DNA of 5,970 bases from an uncultured Dictyoglomus sp. GTDB lineage: Bacteria; Dictyoglomota; Dictyoglomia; Dictyoglomales; Dictyoglomaceae. Position numbers and translations under genes: made by a program. Below the pieces are notes generated by a model. The model saw only the letters and a list, made by a program, of their open reading frames with translations, ran no database searches and had not been told where the DNA came from. Of this stretch, positions 1 to 5,830 are shown piece after piece; positions within the stretch are counted from its first letter, which is position 1; each line of letters begins with the position of its first letter. Location: contig CALHTV010000023.1 of NCBI GenBank assembly GCA_938039765.1, positions 1 through 5,970 of the forward strand, read 5' to 3'.

Positions 1-5
1 TTTAA

Positions 6-323
6 TTAAACCCGATCAATAATTTCTTTACATTTAGAACATAATTTAATTTTTTTTCCATTATCAAGAAAGGTATGTTTTATCCTCGTTGGTTGATTAC
101 AACGAGGACATATAAGCATAACTTTACATCTATAAAGAGGCGCAGGTTTTTCAATTATTCCTCCCTGTCTCATTTTAGGAGTAGGCCTCATATGTTTCTT
201 AACAATATTAACTCCTTCTACTATCACCTTGTTCTCGGAAGGGAGGACTGATAAAACCTTGCCTCTTTTACCTTTATCTTTTCCTGATATTACTAAGACT
301 AAATCTCCTTTTTTAATATCCAT
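6..323 (-). CDS. rplX: 50S ribosomal protein L24
   Basis: L24 starts 50S assembly by binding the 5' region of 23S rRNA and lies near the exit tunnel. The product is 105 aa, typical. A KOW motif covers about 3–30 ([22 protein letters not shown] in the family pattern). [13 protein letters not shown] (37–49) is conserved. The C-terminal part has CPRC (72–75) and CSKC (95–98), a four-cysteine pair that resembles a zinc knuckle; many bacterial L24 proteins carry cysteines in these positions. The ATG at 323 has SD GAGGTGA (336..330) 6 nt ahead, overlapping the rplN stop. The stop is TAA. Only 5 bases remain to the window edge, where rplE (L5) is the usual next gene. Confidence 0.97.
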   Translation of the reverse strand: MDIKKGDLVLVISGKDKGKRGKVLSVLPSENKVIVEGVNIVKKHMRPTPKMRQGGIIEKPAPLYRCKVMLICPRCNQPTRIKHTFLDNGKKIKLCSKCKEIIDRV

Positions 324-335
324 CTTCCTTCACCT

Positions 336-698
336 CTATATTACTTCAGTTGCTAAAGAAATTATTTTCATAAAGTTTTTATCTCTTAACTCTCTTGCAA
401 CTGGTCCAAAAACTCTTGTTCCTCTAGGGTTTCCTTCCTTATCAATAATTACTGCTGCATTGTCATCAAACCTAACATAAGAGCCATCTTTTCTCCTTAT
501 TGCTCTCCTTGTTCTAATAACTACTGCATATACAACATCTCCCTTTTTAATATTAGCTCTTGGCACTGCATCCTTTACACTTGCAACAATTATATCTCCT
601 ACCTCAGCAACTCTCTTTTTACCTAAAATTCTAAAACACATTATCTCTTTAGCCCCACTATTATCTGCAACTACCAGCCTAGTTTGAGGCATTATCAT
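336..698 (-). CDS. rplN: 50S ribosomal protein L14
   Basis: L14 is a beta-barrel protein on the 50S interface side, next to L19, and contributes to intersubunit bridges. The product is 120 aa against the usual ~122. The start [18 protein letters not shown] (1–18) matches the family. Residues 24–34 ([11 protein letters not shown]) are about two residues shorter than the common LGG..RRYA..G loop. [13 protein letters not shown] (51–63), [15 protein letters not shown] (72–86) and [20 protein letters not shown] (93–112) are all conserved. The frame opens further to a GTG at 707, but the ATG at 698 restores the family N-terminus and has an AGGTGA SD 5 nt ahead. The gene begins 20 bp inside rpsQ. 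The stop is TAG, 12 bp before rplX. In E. coli this is the first gene of spc; here it has no promoter space. Confidence 0.96.
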   Translation of the reverse strand: MIMPQTRLVVADNSGAKEIMCFRILGKKRVAEVGDIIVASVKDAVPRANIKKGDVVYAVVIRTRRAIRRKDGSYVRFDDNAAVIIDKEGNPRGTRVFGPVARELRDKNFMKIISLATEVI

Positions 699-1014
699 TA
701 ATATCACCTACCCCAACATCAGTTTTCATTACTTCTGGAGATTCTTCGTTAAGTGTAGGAACTACCTCTGCTCTACTAATGATTTTAACTAATTTCCATC
801 TTTTCTCTTTCGAAAGAGGCCTAGTCTCTCTTATAAGAACAAGATCACCTTCTTTGGCCTCTTGGTGTTCGTCATGAGCTTTATATTTTTTTCTTCTAGT
901 AATAGCCTTTTTATACAAAGGATGTACATAGGTCTGTTCGACCAAAACTACTATAGTTTTTTGCATTTTTGCACTAACAACTCTTCCAATCATTTCTTTT
1001 CTTTTACCACTCAT
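679..1014 (-). CDS. rpsQ: 30S ribosomal protein S17, with acidic C-terminal tail
   Basis: S17 is a primary 16S rRNA-binding protein of the 30S body with an OB fold. The product is 111 aa from the chosen start, against about 80–107 in the family. Residues 6–40 ([21 protein letters not shown] and on) are the typical start. [13 protein letters not shown] (57–69) matches the S17 signature, and [13 protein letters not shown] (71–83) completes the fold. Residues 84–111 form an acidic tail ([20 protein letters not shown]) with no resemblance to the core, and its last codons overlap the rplN start. I chose the ATG at 1014 (MSGKRK): the SD AAGGAGAG (1028..1021) is directly against an ATG at 1020, but its GGAG is 8 nt from 1014. 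The stop is TAG. Confidence 0.95.
   Translation of the reverse strand: MSGKRKEMIGRVVSAKMQKTIVVLVEQTYVHPLYKKAITRRKKYKAHDEHQEAKEGDLVLIRETRPLSKEKRWKLVKIISRAEVVPTLNEESPEVMKTDVGVGDINDNASN
704..709 (-). promoter_or_regulatory. rplN ribosome binding site inside rpsQ
   Basis: AGGTGA on the minus strand is within the S17 tail codons (Val-Gly-Asp), 5 nt before the ATG at 698. Because it overlaps the alternative GTG at 707, that GTG is unlikely to be the start. Confidence 0.65.
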
Positions 1015-1020
1015 GAACAT

Positions 1021-1028
1021 CTCTCCTT
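1021..1028 (-). promoter_or_regulatory. Ribosome binding site deciding the rpsQ start
   Basis: AAGGAGAG on the minus strand lies in the rpmC–rpsQ gap. It abuts an ATG at 1020, too close for normal initiation, and is well spaced (8 nt from GGAG) from the in-frame ATG at 1014. It supports the shorter S17 start. Confidence 0.65.
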
Positions 1029-1030
1029 AA

Positions 1031-1234
1031 CTAAGATTTTTTAAGTTCTCGCTCAGTTAATATAGTAAGGATCCTAGCAATATCTTTCCTTACGGTTTTT
1101 ATCCTATGAGGATTTGTCAAACCACCAGTTGCCTGTTGAACCCTTAAATTAAAAAGTTCTGTCCTTAAACTCTTAAGCTCTTCTAATAATTCCTCGTTAG
1201 TTTTTTCTCTTAATTCAGACACTCTTCTTGCCAT
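1031..1234 (-). CDS. rpmC: 50S ribosomal protein L29
   Basis: L29 is a small helical-hairpin protein near the exit tunnel, next to L23. The product is 67 aa, within the usual 60–70. The start [20 protein letters not shown] gives the first helix; [20 protein letters not shown] (27–46) holds the turn; [13 protein letters not shown] (47–59) is the second helix and matches the family signature. The open frame continues ten codons upstream to 1264, but that part lies inside rplP and does not resemble L29. The ATG at 1234 is therefore chosen. It is one base after the rplP TAA and has a GGTGAG SD (1244..1239) 4 nt ahead, within the last rplP codons. The stop is TAG, 16 bp before rpsQ. Confidence 0.95.
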   Translation of the reverse strand: MARRVSELREKTNEELLEELKSLRTELFNLRVQQATGGLTNPHRIKTVRKDIARILTILTERELKKS

Positions 1235-1235
1235 T

Positions 1236-1655
1236 TTACTCACCGCCCACTTCTCTTGATACAAACCTAGTTTTTATAGGAAGCTTGCTACCTGCTATTC
1301 TTATTGCTTCCATTGCAACTTCTTTAGATACTCCTCCTATCTCAAAAAGTATGGTTCCTGGTTTAACCACTGCTACCCATCCTTTTACATCTCCTTTTCC
1401 ACCACCCATTCTACTTTCCGCAGGCCTTGCAGTTACAGATTTGTCAGGAAAAATTCTGATCCACACTCTTCCATTTTTTCCAGCATGCCTTGTTAAAGTT
1501 CTTCGTACCGCTTCTATTTGTTCACTCGTGATCCATGCAGGAGCAAGAGCTTGGATTCCGTAATCTCCAAAAACAACTCTATTACCTCTTGAAGCCTTAC
1601 CTTTCATTCTTCCACGATGTTGCTTTCTATATTTTACTCTTTTAGGCATCAACAT
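1236..1655 (-). CDS. rplP: 50S ribosomal protein L16
   Basis: L16 binds near the A-site tRNA elbow and helps organise the peptidyl-transferase centre late in 50S assembly. The product is 139 aa, usual length. The start [20 protein letters not shown] is the standard L16 N-terminus. Other anchors are [15 protein letters not shown] (38–52), [11 protein letters not shown] (65–75), and [20 protein letters not shown] (81–100), where Arg82 corresponds to the arginine hydroxylated in E. coli L16. [11 protein letters not shown] ends the fold. The first ATG at 1655 is preferred: SD GAGGTGAA (1668..1661) lies 5 nt ahead and the MLMPKR start matches the family. The gene begins inside rpsC (14-bp overlap) and its TAA is one base before the rpmC ATG. 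Confidence 0.97.
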   Translation of the reverse strand: MLMPKRVKYRKQHRGRMKGKASRGNRVVFGDYGIQALAPAWITSEQIEAVRRTLTRHAGKNGRVWIRIFPDKSVTARPAESRMGGGKGDVKGWVAVVKPGTILFEIGGVSKEVAMEAIRIAGSKLPIKTRFVSREVGGE

Positions 1656-2376
1656 CGTAGTTCACCTCATCTTTCTCATAGAGATCTTCTTCTATTCTCT
1701 TAGGAACAGCTTTTTCTGGTAATTCTTGAACTGCTTCTTTGTGGAGTTCTGGAATATCTCCTTTATAGATCCATACTTTTACTCCTATTACTCCTGATAT
1801 TGTATATGCTTCTGCAAACCCATAGTCAATATCAGCAGTAAGTGTTTGTAATGGAATCCTACCTTCTTTAAACCATTCAGAACGAGCAATTTCTGCACCA
1901 TTTAATCTTCCGCTACACATTACCTTAATTCCCTTCGCACCAGCTCTAAGAGCTCTATTTATAGCCTGTTTCATTGCTCTTTTATAATTTATTCTCTTCT
2001 CAATCTGGGTTGCAATGTTTTCGGCCACTAATTGAGCATCTAATTCTGGAAATTTAACCTCTTGTACATTTACAAAAACACTTTTGTTGGTTAATTTGAT
2101 TAGATTTTTTCTAATATTCTCAATCTCACTACCACCACGTCCAATGAGCATTCCTGGTCTTGCCGTATAGATAGTCACATCAACCCTATTTATTGCTTTT
2201 CTTTCGATTAATATCTGCGAAACTCCTGCCTGATAGTAATTCTTCTTTATATAATTTCTTATAGCCCAATCTTCATGTAATAAGGAGGAATATTCTGATC
2301 TCTCAGCATACCAATGACTTTTCCAATCCTTTGTGATACCTAATCTAAACCCATAAGGGTGTGTTTTCTGCCCCAT
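1642..2376 (-). CDS. rpsC: 30S ribosomal protein S3
   Basis: S3 is a 30S head protein at the mRNA entry channel; in E. coli it contributes with S4 and S5 to helicase activity. The product is 244 aa, somewhat longer than E. coli's 233. The start [14 protein letters not shown] (1–14) is canonical. A type II KH domain covers about 40–110 with the nucleic-acid-binding IGRGGSEI loop (78–85). The C-terminal domain has [20 protein letters not shown] (146–165) and [12 protein letters not shown] (195–206). The tail after 208 is Glu/Asp-rich and ends NYDVDA. Its final codons double as the SD and start region of rplP, with a 14-bp overlap. The ATG at 2376 is one base after the rplV stop. Confidence 0.97.
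   Translation of the reverse strand: MGQKTHPYGFRLGITKDWKSHWYAERSEYSSLLHEDWAIRNYIKKNYYQAGVSQILIERKAINRVDVTIYTARPGMLIGRGGSEIENIRKNLIKLTNKSVFVNVQEVKFPELDAQLVAENIATQIEKRINYKRAMKQAINRALRAGAKGIKVMCSGRLNGAEIARSEWFKEGRIPLQTLTADIDYGFAEAYTISGVIGVKVWIYKGDIPELHKEAVQELPEKAVPKRIEEDLYEKDEVNYDVDA
1661..1668 (-). promoter_or_regulatory. rplP ribosome binding site inside rpsC
   Basis: GAGGTGAA on the minus strand sits in the last codons of rpsC (Glu-Val-Asn), 5 nt before the rplP ATG at 1655 and 11 nt before an in-frame ATG at 1649. It favours the first ATG and confirms that rplP initiates within the rpsC reading frame. Confidence 0.7.
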
Positions 2377-2377
2377 A

Positions 2378-2722
2378 TTATTCCTCCTCCTTCTCTTTTA
2401 CAAATATAACTATATGGCTATTTCTTATCTGAATAATATCAGCCCTTCCTCTTGCTCGAGGATTTAATCTCTTCCATCTTGGACCCTCATTGACATAAGC
2501 TTTAGAAATATAAAGTCTGTCAGCTCTTAAACCATAGTTATGCTCAGCATTAGCTTTAGCTGATCTAAGGCATTTCAATATAAAACGAGCTGCCTTATGA
2601 GGAAGATTCTCTAATATTGCCTCTGCTTCTATAACCATCTTACCTCTTACAAGATCAATAACTCTTCTTGCCTTGTAAGGAGAAATTCTTAAATAATTAC
2701 TTTCAGCTTTAACCTCAATCAT
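2378..2722 (-). CDS. rplV: 50S ribosomal protein L22
   Basis: L22 binds domain I of 23S rRNA, touches all domains and extends a beta hairpin into the exit tunnel. The product is 114 aa, normal. [16 protein letters not shown] (13–28) is the typical N-terminal helix region. [11 protein letters not shown] (54–64) is conserved. The tunnel hairpin spans about 78–98 ([18 protein letters not shown]), the site of macrolide-resistance changes in other bacteria. The C-terminus [10 protein letters not shown] (99–108) is followed by the acidic tail KEKEEE. That tail is encoded by purine-rich codons which also make the rpsC SD. The start ATG at 2722 has SD AGGGAGG (2739..2733), 10 nt ahead and overlapping the rpsS stop. 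The stop TAA is one base from the rpsC ATG. Confidence 0.97.
   Translation of the reverse strand: MIEVKAESNYLRISPYKARRVIDLVRGKMVIEAEAILENLPHKAARFILKCLRSAKANAEHNYGLRADRLYISKAYVNEGPRWKRLNPRARGRADIIQIRNSHIVIFVKEKEEE
2381..2390 (-). promoter_or_regulatory. rpsC ribosome binding site formed by rplV Glu codons
   Basis: The minus strand reads GGAGGAGGAA within the last codons of rplV (Glu-Glu-Glu). It offers two overlapping GGAGG cores, 6 and 9 nt from the rpsC ATG at 2376. The same bases encode the acidic tail of L22 and the rpsC SD. Confidence 0.7.
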
Positions 2723-2737
2723 CTAAGGTCAACCTCC

Positions 2738-3022
2738 CTACTTAATAGCTGTAATACGAGCTGTAGGTATTCTGTGTCCAGTAAATGTTCTTGTGGGTGC
2801 AAATTCTCCTAGCCTATGTCCTATCATGTTTTCTGTTATATAGACAGGTATATGTTTTCTACCATTATAGACAGCAATAGTGTGTCCTACCATTTCTGGA
2901 ACAATAACTGATCTTCGAGACCATGTCTTTATAATTCTTTTTTCTCCTTTTTCATTTAACTCTCTAATTTTTTTTAAGAGTTTTGGATCTACATATGGAC
3001 CCTTTTTAAGTGAACGACCCAT
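2738..3022 (-). CDS. rpsS: 30S ribosomal protein S19
   Basis: S19 lies in the 30S head, contacts S13 and forms bridges to the 50S. The product is 94 aa against the usual 92–93. The start [12 protein letters not shown] is canonical. W34-S35-R36-R37 and the segment [20 protein letters not shown] (58–77) form the S19 signature, followed by RTFTGH (78–83). The SD GGGGAGGA (3034..3027) begins just after the rplB stop and is 4 nt from the ATG. The stop is TAG. The next gene, rplV, starts 15 bp later with its own SD. Nothing is unusual. Confidence 0.97.
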   Translation of the reverse strand: MGRSLKKGPYVDPKLLKKIRELNEKGEKRIIKTWSRRSVIVPEMVGHTIAVYNGRKHIPVYITENMIGHRLGEFAPTRTFTGHRIPTARITAIK

Positions 3023-3037
3023 GTGTTCCTCCCCTTT

Positions 3038-3883
3038 TTACTTCATTTCTTTTTTATCATTTGCTCTTTGAATTATAAATCGGTCAGAAGGCTTTCTTTT
3101 CTTTCTAGTCTTATATCCAAGAGTAGGTTTGCCCCATGGAGTAAGTGGCCCTGGATGACCAATAGGAGCCTTACCCTCACCGCCACCATGAGGGTGATCT
3201 ACAGCATTCATAGCAGATCCTCTTACATGGGGTCTTCTACCAAGCCACCGACTTCTTCCAGCTTTTCCTAAAGAGATATTTTGATGATCTACATTACTCA
3301 CTTGCCCTATTGTAGCTCTACAATTTAGATCAAATAATCTAATTTCTCCTGATGGTAATTTTACATATGCCCATTTACCTTCTTTACCTAAAATTTGAGC
3401 TGCAGTACCAGCCGCCCTAACAAGTTGTCCTCCTCTTCCAGGATATAATTCCAAATTATGAATTAATGTGCCATCAGGTATATTCTTTAATGGCAAATTG
3501 TTTCCTATTTTAATATCTACATTTTCACCAGACATAACAATATCTCCAACTTTTAACCCTTCAGGAGCAATTATATATCTTTTCTCTCCATCGGCGTAAT
3601 GAAGCAAAGCAATCCTTGCAGTACGATTAGGATCATATTCAATACTAGCAACCTTAGCTGGAATATTATCTTTGTCTCTCCTAAAGTCTATAATTCTATA
3701 AAGTCTTTTATGTCCCCCTCCTCTAAATCTACTAGTAACATGCCCAAAATTATTCCTTCCACCACTCTTTTTGAGAGGAGCTAATAAAGATTTCTCAGGC
3801 TCTTTTTTTGTAATTTCTGAGAAATCAGGTAATATCAAATGCCTTAAACCAGGTGTTATGGGCTTGAACTTCTTAAGACCCAT
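3038..3883 (-). CDS. rplB: 50S ribosomal protein L2
   Basis: L2 is one of the most conserved 50S proteins. It binds domain IV of 23S rRNA, is needed for subunit association and supports peptidyl-transferase activity. The product is 281 aa, slightly above the usual 273–277. The start [15 protein letters not shown] is typical. Residues 37–63 hold the RNA-binding OB-like start ([19 protein letters not shown]). [24 protein letters not shown] (81–104) is the conserved fold core. The functional C-terminal segment has [14 protein letters not shown] (224–237) with the conserved His pair (230 and 232), then [16 protein letters not shown] (249–264). Ala227 stands where most bacteria have Pro ([13 protein letters not shown]). 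The SD AGGAGGT (3898..3892) overlaps the rplW stop and sits 8 nt before the ATG. The stop is TAA, 15 bp before rpsS. Confidence 0.97.
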   Translation of the reverse strand: MGLKKFKPITPGLRHLILPDFSEITKKEPEKSLLAPLKKSGGRNNFGHVTSRFRGGGHKRLYRIIDFRRDKDNIPAKVASIEYDPNRTARIALLHYADGEKRYIIAPEGLKVGDIVMSGENVDIKIGNNLPLKNIPDGTLIHNLELYPGRGGQLVRAAGTAAQILGKEGKWAYVKLPSGEIRLFDLNCRATIGQVSNVDHQNISLGKAGRSRWLGRRPHVRGSAMNAVDHPHGGGEGKAPIGHPGPLTPWGKPTLGYKTRKKRKPSDRFIIQRANDKKEMK

Positions 3884-3896
3884 TTTATTCTACCTC

Positions 3897-4184
3897 CTAT
3901 ACTCCACTAATCAGTTCTATTTTGTAACCTGGCTCTAAAGTTACAATAGCTTTTTTCCTTGTAGAAGTAAAGCCTTGAGAAAGCCCTAATCTACGTTTTT
4001 TAGGTTTTTCGTTTATTATAGCAACTTTCTTAGCTTTGACTTTAAAAATTTCTTCAACAGCTTTTTTAATCTCTATTTTATTAGCCTTTTTATCTACTTC
4101 AAAAACATATTTATTTTCTTTTGCAAGATTTAAACTTTTTTCTGTAACTATAGGCCTTAAAATTATAGTATAAGGATCTCTCAT
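3897..4184 (-). CDS. rplW: 50S ribosomal protein L23
   Basis: L23 sits at the mouth of the polypeptide exit tunnel and is the main docking point for trigger factor and SRP. The product is 95 aa, usual for bacteria. Residues 11–17 (PIVTEKS) match the family start. Glu15 aligns by position with E. coli L23 Glu18, the trigger-factor and SRP contact. Further conserved parts are YVFEVDKKANKIEIKKAVEEIF (26–47) and the basic loop KPKKRRLGLSQG (60–71), which reaches into rRNA, then the terminal strand KKAIVTLEPGYKIEL (77–91). The ATG overlaps the rplD TGA by 4 bp. The SD AGGAGG (4200..4195) is inside the end of rplD, 10 nt ahead. The stop is TAG, 13 bp before rplB. Confidence 0.97.
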   Translation of the reverse strand: MRDPYTIILRPIVTEKSLNLAKENKYVFEVDKKANKIEIKKAVEEIFKVKAKKVAIINEKPKKRRLGLSQGFTSTRKKAIVTLEPGYKIELISGV

Positions 4185-4810
4185 TTTAAGAATGCCTCCT
4201 CTAATACAGGTATTGCATCCACGGTAAGAATTAGATAATCATATTTCAGTAAATCATAAACATTAAGTACAGAAGCAACCATTGTCTTAACTTTTTCTAG
4301 ATTCATTGCTGCTCTTTTCAAATTTTCATCTTTTTTTGGAACTCCTATAAGAACTTTAGACTCTGTCAATCCAAAATTATTTAAAATATTAACTAGCTCT
4401 TTTGTTTTAGGCTGAGGTAACTCTATTTTATCTAAGATAATCAAATTATTCTCTTTTAATTTAGTTGAAAGTGCAGATCTAATAGCAAGTCTTCTCATTT
4501 TCTTAGGAATCTTATAGGAATAATCTCTGGGCTTTGGACCAAAAGGTCTTCCACCCCCAACCCAATGAGGAGCCTTTCTATCACCTTGTCTTGCATGCCC
4601 TGTACCTTTTTGAGGCCATACCTTCCTTCCACTTCTATTTACCTCTCCTCTTCTTTTAGTAGAATGAGTACCTTGTCTCCCATTTGCGAGATGCATAACA
4701 ACACAAGTATAAAATAGATCTGGCCTTTTCTCTACTCCAAAGAGTTCTTCTTTCAACTCTATCTCTCCAATTTTTTCTGCCTTTTGATTATATAAAGGTA
4801 CTTGTATCAT
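4181..4810 (-). CDS. rplD: 50S ribosomal protein L4
   Basis: L4 is an early 50S assembly protein whose extended loop lines the nascent-peptide exit tunnel. In E. coli it also represses the S10 operon. The product is 209 aa, typical length. The N-terminal strand (1–40) leads into TKRRGEVNRSGRKVWPQKG (51–69) and TGHARQG (70–76), the tunnel loop and the region where macrolide-resistance mutations map in other bacteria. FGPKPRDYSYKIPKKM (90–105) is conserved. The C-terminal half is a Rossmann-like alpha/beta domain (LIILDKIEL, VLIGVPKKDE). The start ATG at 4810 follows a purine-rich stretch, GGAAGGGGAATAGAAGAG. The stop TGA overlaps the rplW ATG in an ATGA, which implies translational coupling. 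L4 autoregulation, if present, cannot use an E. coli-type leader here because the tuf–rpsJ gap is too short. Confidence 0.97.
   Translation of the reverse strand: MIQVPLYNQKAEKIGEIELKEELFGVEKRPDLFYTCVVMHLANGRQGTHSTKRRGEVNRSGRKVWPQKGTGHARQGDRKAPHWVGGGRPFGPKPRDYSYKIPKKMRRLAIRSALSTKLKENNLIILDKIELPQPKTKELVNILNNFGLTESKVLIGVPKKDENLKRAAMNLEKVKTMVASVLNVYDLLKYDYLILTVDAIPVLEEAFLK
4195..4200 (-). promoter_or_regulatory. rplW ribosome binding site inside rplD
   Basis: A perfect AGGAGG lies in the last codons of rplD (Glu-Glu-Ala), 10 nt before the rplW ATG that overlaps the rplD stop. Its position suggests that ribosomes finishing rplD can restart on rplW. Confidence 0.7.
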
Positions 4811-4832
4811 ACTCTTCTATTCCCCTTCCTAG

Positions 4833-5477
4833 CTATTTATTTTCTTTAATAGCCTTTCTAATAATGACCAAATTACCAGTAGGACCAGGAATTGCACCCT
4901 TTATAAGTATAAGGTCTTTCTCTTTATCAATCTTTACTATTTTTAAATTTTGAACAGTGATAGTCTCATTTCCCCATCTTCCAGCCATTTTCTGTCCTTT
5001 CATAACATGTTGTACACCACCAGCACCAATAGAAGCTCTTCTTCTATGGAATTTAGAACCATGAGACATCCTTCCTCTTGAAAAATTCCATAACTTAATA
5101 TGCCCTGTGAAGCCATGTCCTTTACTTTTACCTGTAACATCTACAAACTCTCCTTCTTGAAATATATCAACTCGTAATTCTTGTCCTCGTACATAATCAT
5201 TTGGATTTTTTATTCTAACCTCTTTAATTATTCTAAAGGGAGGAAGCCCTAATTTTTTAAATATTCCGAGTTGAGGTTTGTTCAATTTTGTTTCCTTACA
5301 TTGTTCAAAACCAAGCTGTATTGCATCGTACCCATCTTTTTCTTTTGTCTTTACATTAAGTACAAGACAAGGTCCTCCTTTAACTACTGTGACAGAGATA
5401 ACCTCACCATTTTCTCCAAAAATCTGTGTCATACCAATTTTTCTTCCCAAAATAGCCTTTGTTGTAGGAGCAGCCAT
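4833..5477 (-). CDS. rplC: 50S ribosomal protein L3
   Basis: L3 is an early 50S assembly protein that binds near the 3' end of 23S rRNA and sends a loop toward the peptidyl-transferase centre. The product is 214 aa, normal for the family. It starts MAAPTTKAILGRKIGMTQIF, where GRKIGMTQIF (11–20) is the conserved N-terminal motif. Residues 119–123 (KGHGF) and 137–144 (MSHGSKFH) form the conserved core, followed by the loop at 149–167. Residues 169–177 (GNETITVQN) include the glutamine region that PrmB methylates in E. coli. The loop reads SIGAGGVQHVMKG instead of the common SIGA..xP.RVxKG, and RGP and RPGS are replaced by RGR and RRAS. The SD GAGGGG (5490..5485) lies 7 nt before the ATG. The stop TAG precedes rplD by 22 bp, the largest gap in the window. 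Confidence 0.97.
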   Translation of the reverse strand: MAAPTTKAILGRKIGMTQIFGENGEVISVTVVKGGPCLVLNVKTKEKDGYDAIQLGFEQCKETKLNKPQLGIFKKLGLPPFRIIKEVRIKNPNDYVRGQELRVDIFQEGEFVDVTGKSKGHGFTGHIKLWNFSRGRMSHGSKFHRRRASIGAGGVQHVMKGQKMAGRWGNETITVQNLKIVKIDKEKDLILIKGAIPGPTGNLVIIRKAIKENK

Positions 5478-5491
5478 AGCTTTTCCCCTCT

Positions 5492-5812
5492 CTATGTTTT
5501 AATTTCGACTTCAACACCAGCAGGAAGCTCTAAATTCATGAGAGCCTCCACTGTTTTTGCCGTTGGTTCTATTATATCTATTAGTCTTTTATGAACTCTT
5601 ATCTCAAAATGTTCCCCAGAGTTTTTATTAACATGTGGAGAACGAAGAACCCAATATCTAGTTACTTTAGTGGGAAGAGGAATAGGGCCAGAAATTTTGG
5701 CCCCAGTTCCTCTTACGGTATCAATAATTTTTTTAGTAGAAAGATCTAATACTCTATGATCAAAAGCTTTTAACTTTATCCTTATTTTTTGCTTTTCTAG
5801 ATAACTACTCAT
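5492..5812 (-). CDS. rpsJ: 30S ribosomal protein S10 (NusE)
   Basis: S10 is a protein of the 30S head; in bacteria it also acts as NusE, pairing with NusB in transcription antitermination. The product is 106 aa, slightly longer than the usual ~102. Residues 9–18 ([10 protein letters not shown]) are the classic S10 start. Residues 42–48 (GPIPLPT) and 56–62 (LRSPHVN) cover the extended loop, and 74–80 (HKRLIDI) match the family signature. I chose the ATG at 5812..5810. A TTG at 5821 would add three residues (MKA), but it lies only 3 nt after the G-rich SD at 5829..5825, whereas the ATG has a 12-nt spacer. The result is an N-terminal MSSYLEKQ, a few residues longer than in E. coli. The stop is TAG, followed 14 bp later by rplC. 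Identification is certain; the exact start is fairly sure. Confidence 0.96.
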   Translation of the reverse strand: MSSYLEKQKIRIKLKAFDHRVLDLSTKKIIDTVRGTGAKISGPIPLPTKVTRYWVLRSPHVNKNSGEHFEIRVHKRLIDIIEPTAKTVEALMNLELPAGVEVEIKT

Positions 5813-5824
5813 AGCTTTCAATCG

Positions 5825-5829
5825 CCCCC
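5825..5829 (-). promoter_or_regulatory. Ribosome binding site deciding the rpsJ start
   Basis: A run of five G on the minus strand lies just after the tuf stop codon. It is the only purine-rich SD-like stretch in the 18-bp tuf–rpsJ gap. Its spacing (12 nt) fits the ATG at 5812 better than the TTG at 5821 (3 nt). It is weaker than the GGAGG sites of the downstream genes. Confidence 0.55.
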
Positions 5830-5830
5830 A

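Noticed and set aside
324..335. S8-binding operator of the spc operon
   Set aside because: In E. coli this site lies around the start of rplE, after rplX, which would be beyond the left edge. The 12-bp rplN–rplX gap holds only an SD.
699..707. GTG start for rplN at 707
   Set aside because: It adds MIL before the family N-terminus and lies inside the SD that serves the ATG at 698.
1235..1264. N-terminal extension of L29 ([10 protein letters not shown])
   Set aside because: It lies entirely within the end of rplP, lacks similarity to L29, and the ATG at 1234 has an SD and gives a standard-length protein.
1228..1563. Plus-strand open frame of 111 codons opposite rplP
   Set aside because: It is the antisense shadow of the highly conserved rplP gene, has no SD and shows no recognisable protein features. 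The same reasoning applies to the plus-strand frames at 229..480, 862..1044, 2880..3071, 3023..3271, 3599..3784, 5271..5594 and 5278..5502.
4811..4832. Promoter or terminator in the largest gap (rplC–rplD)
   Set aside because: The 22 bp are purine-rich on the sense strand and look like an extended SD region. No hairpin with a T run and no -10/-35 pair can be placed there.
5813..5821. TTG start for rpsJ at 5821
   Set aside because: It is only 3 nt from the G-rich SD, and the ATG at 5812 is better spaced and a stronger start codon.
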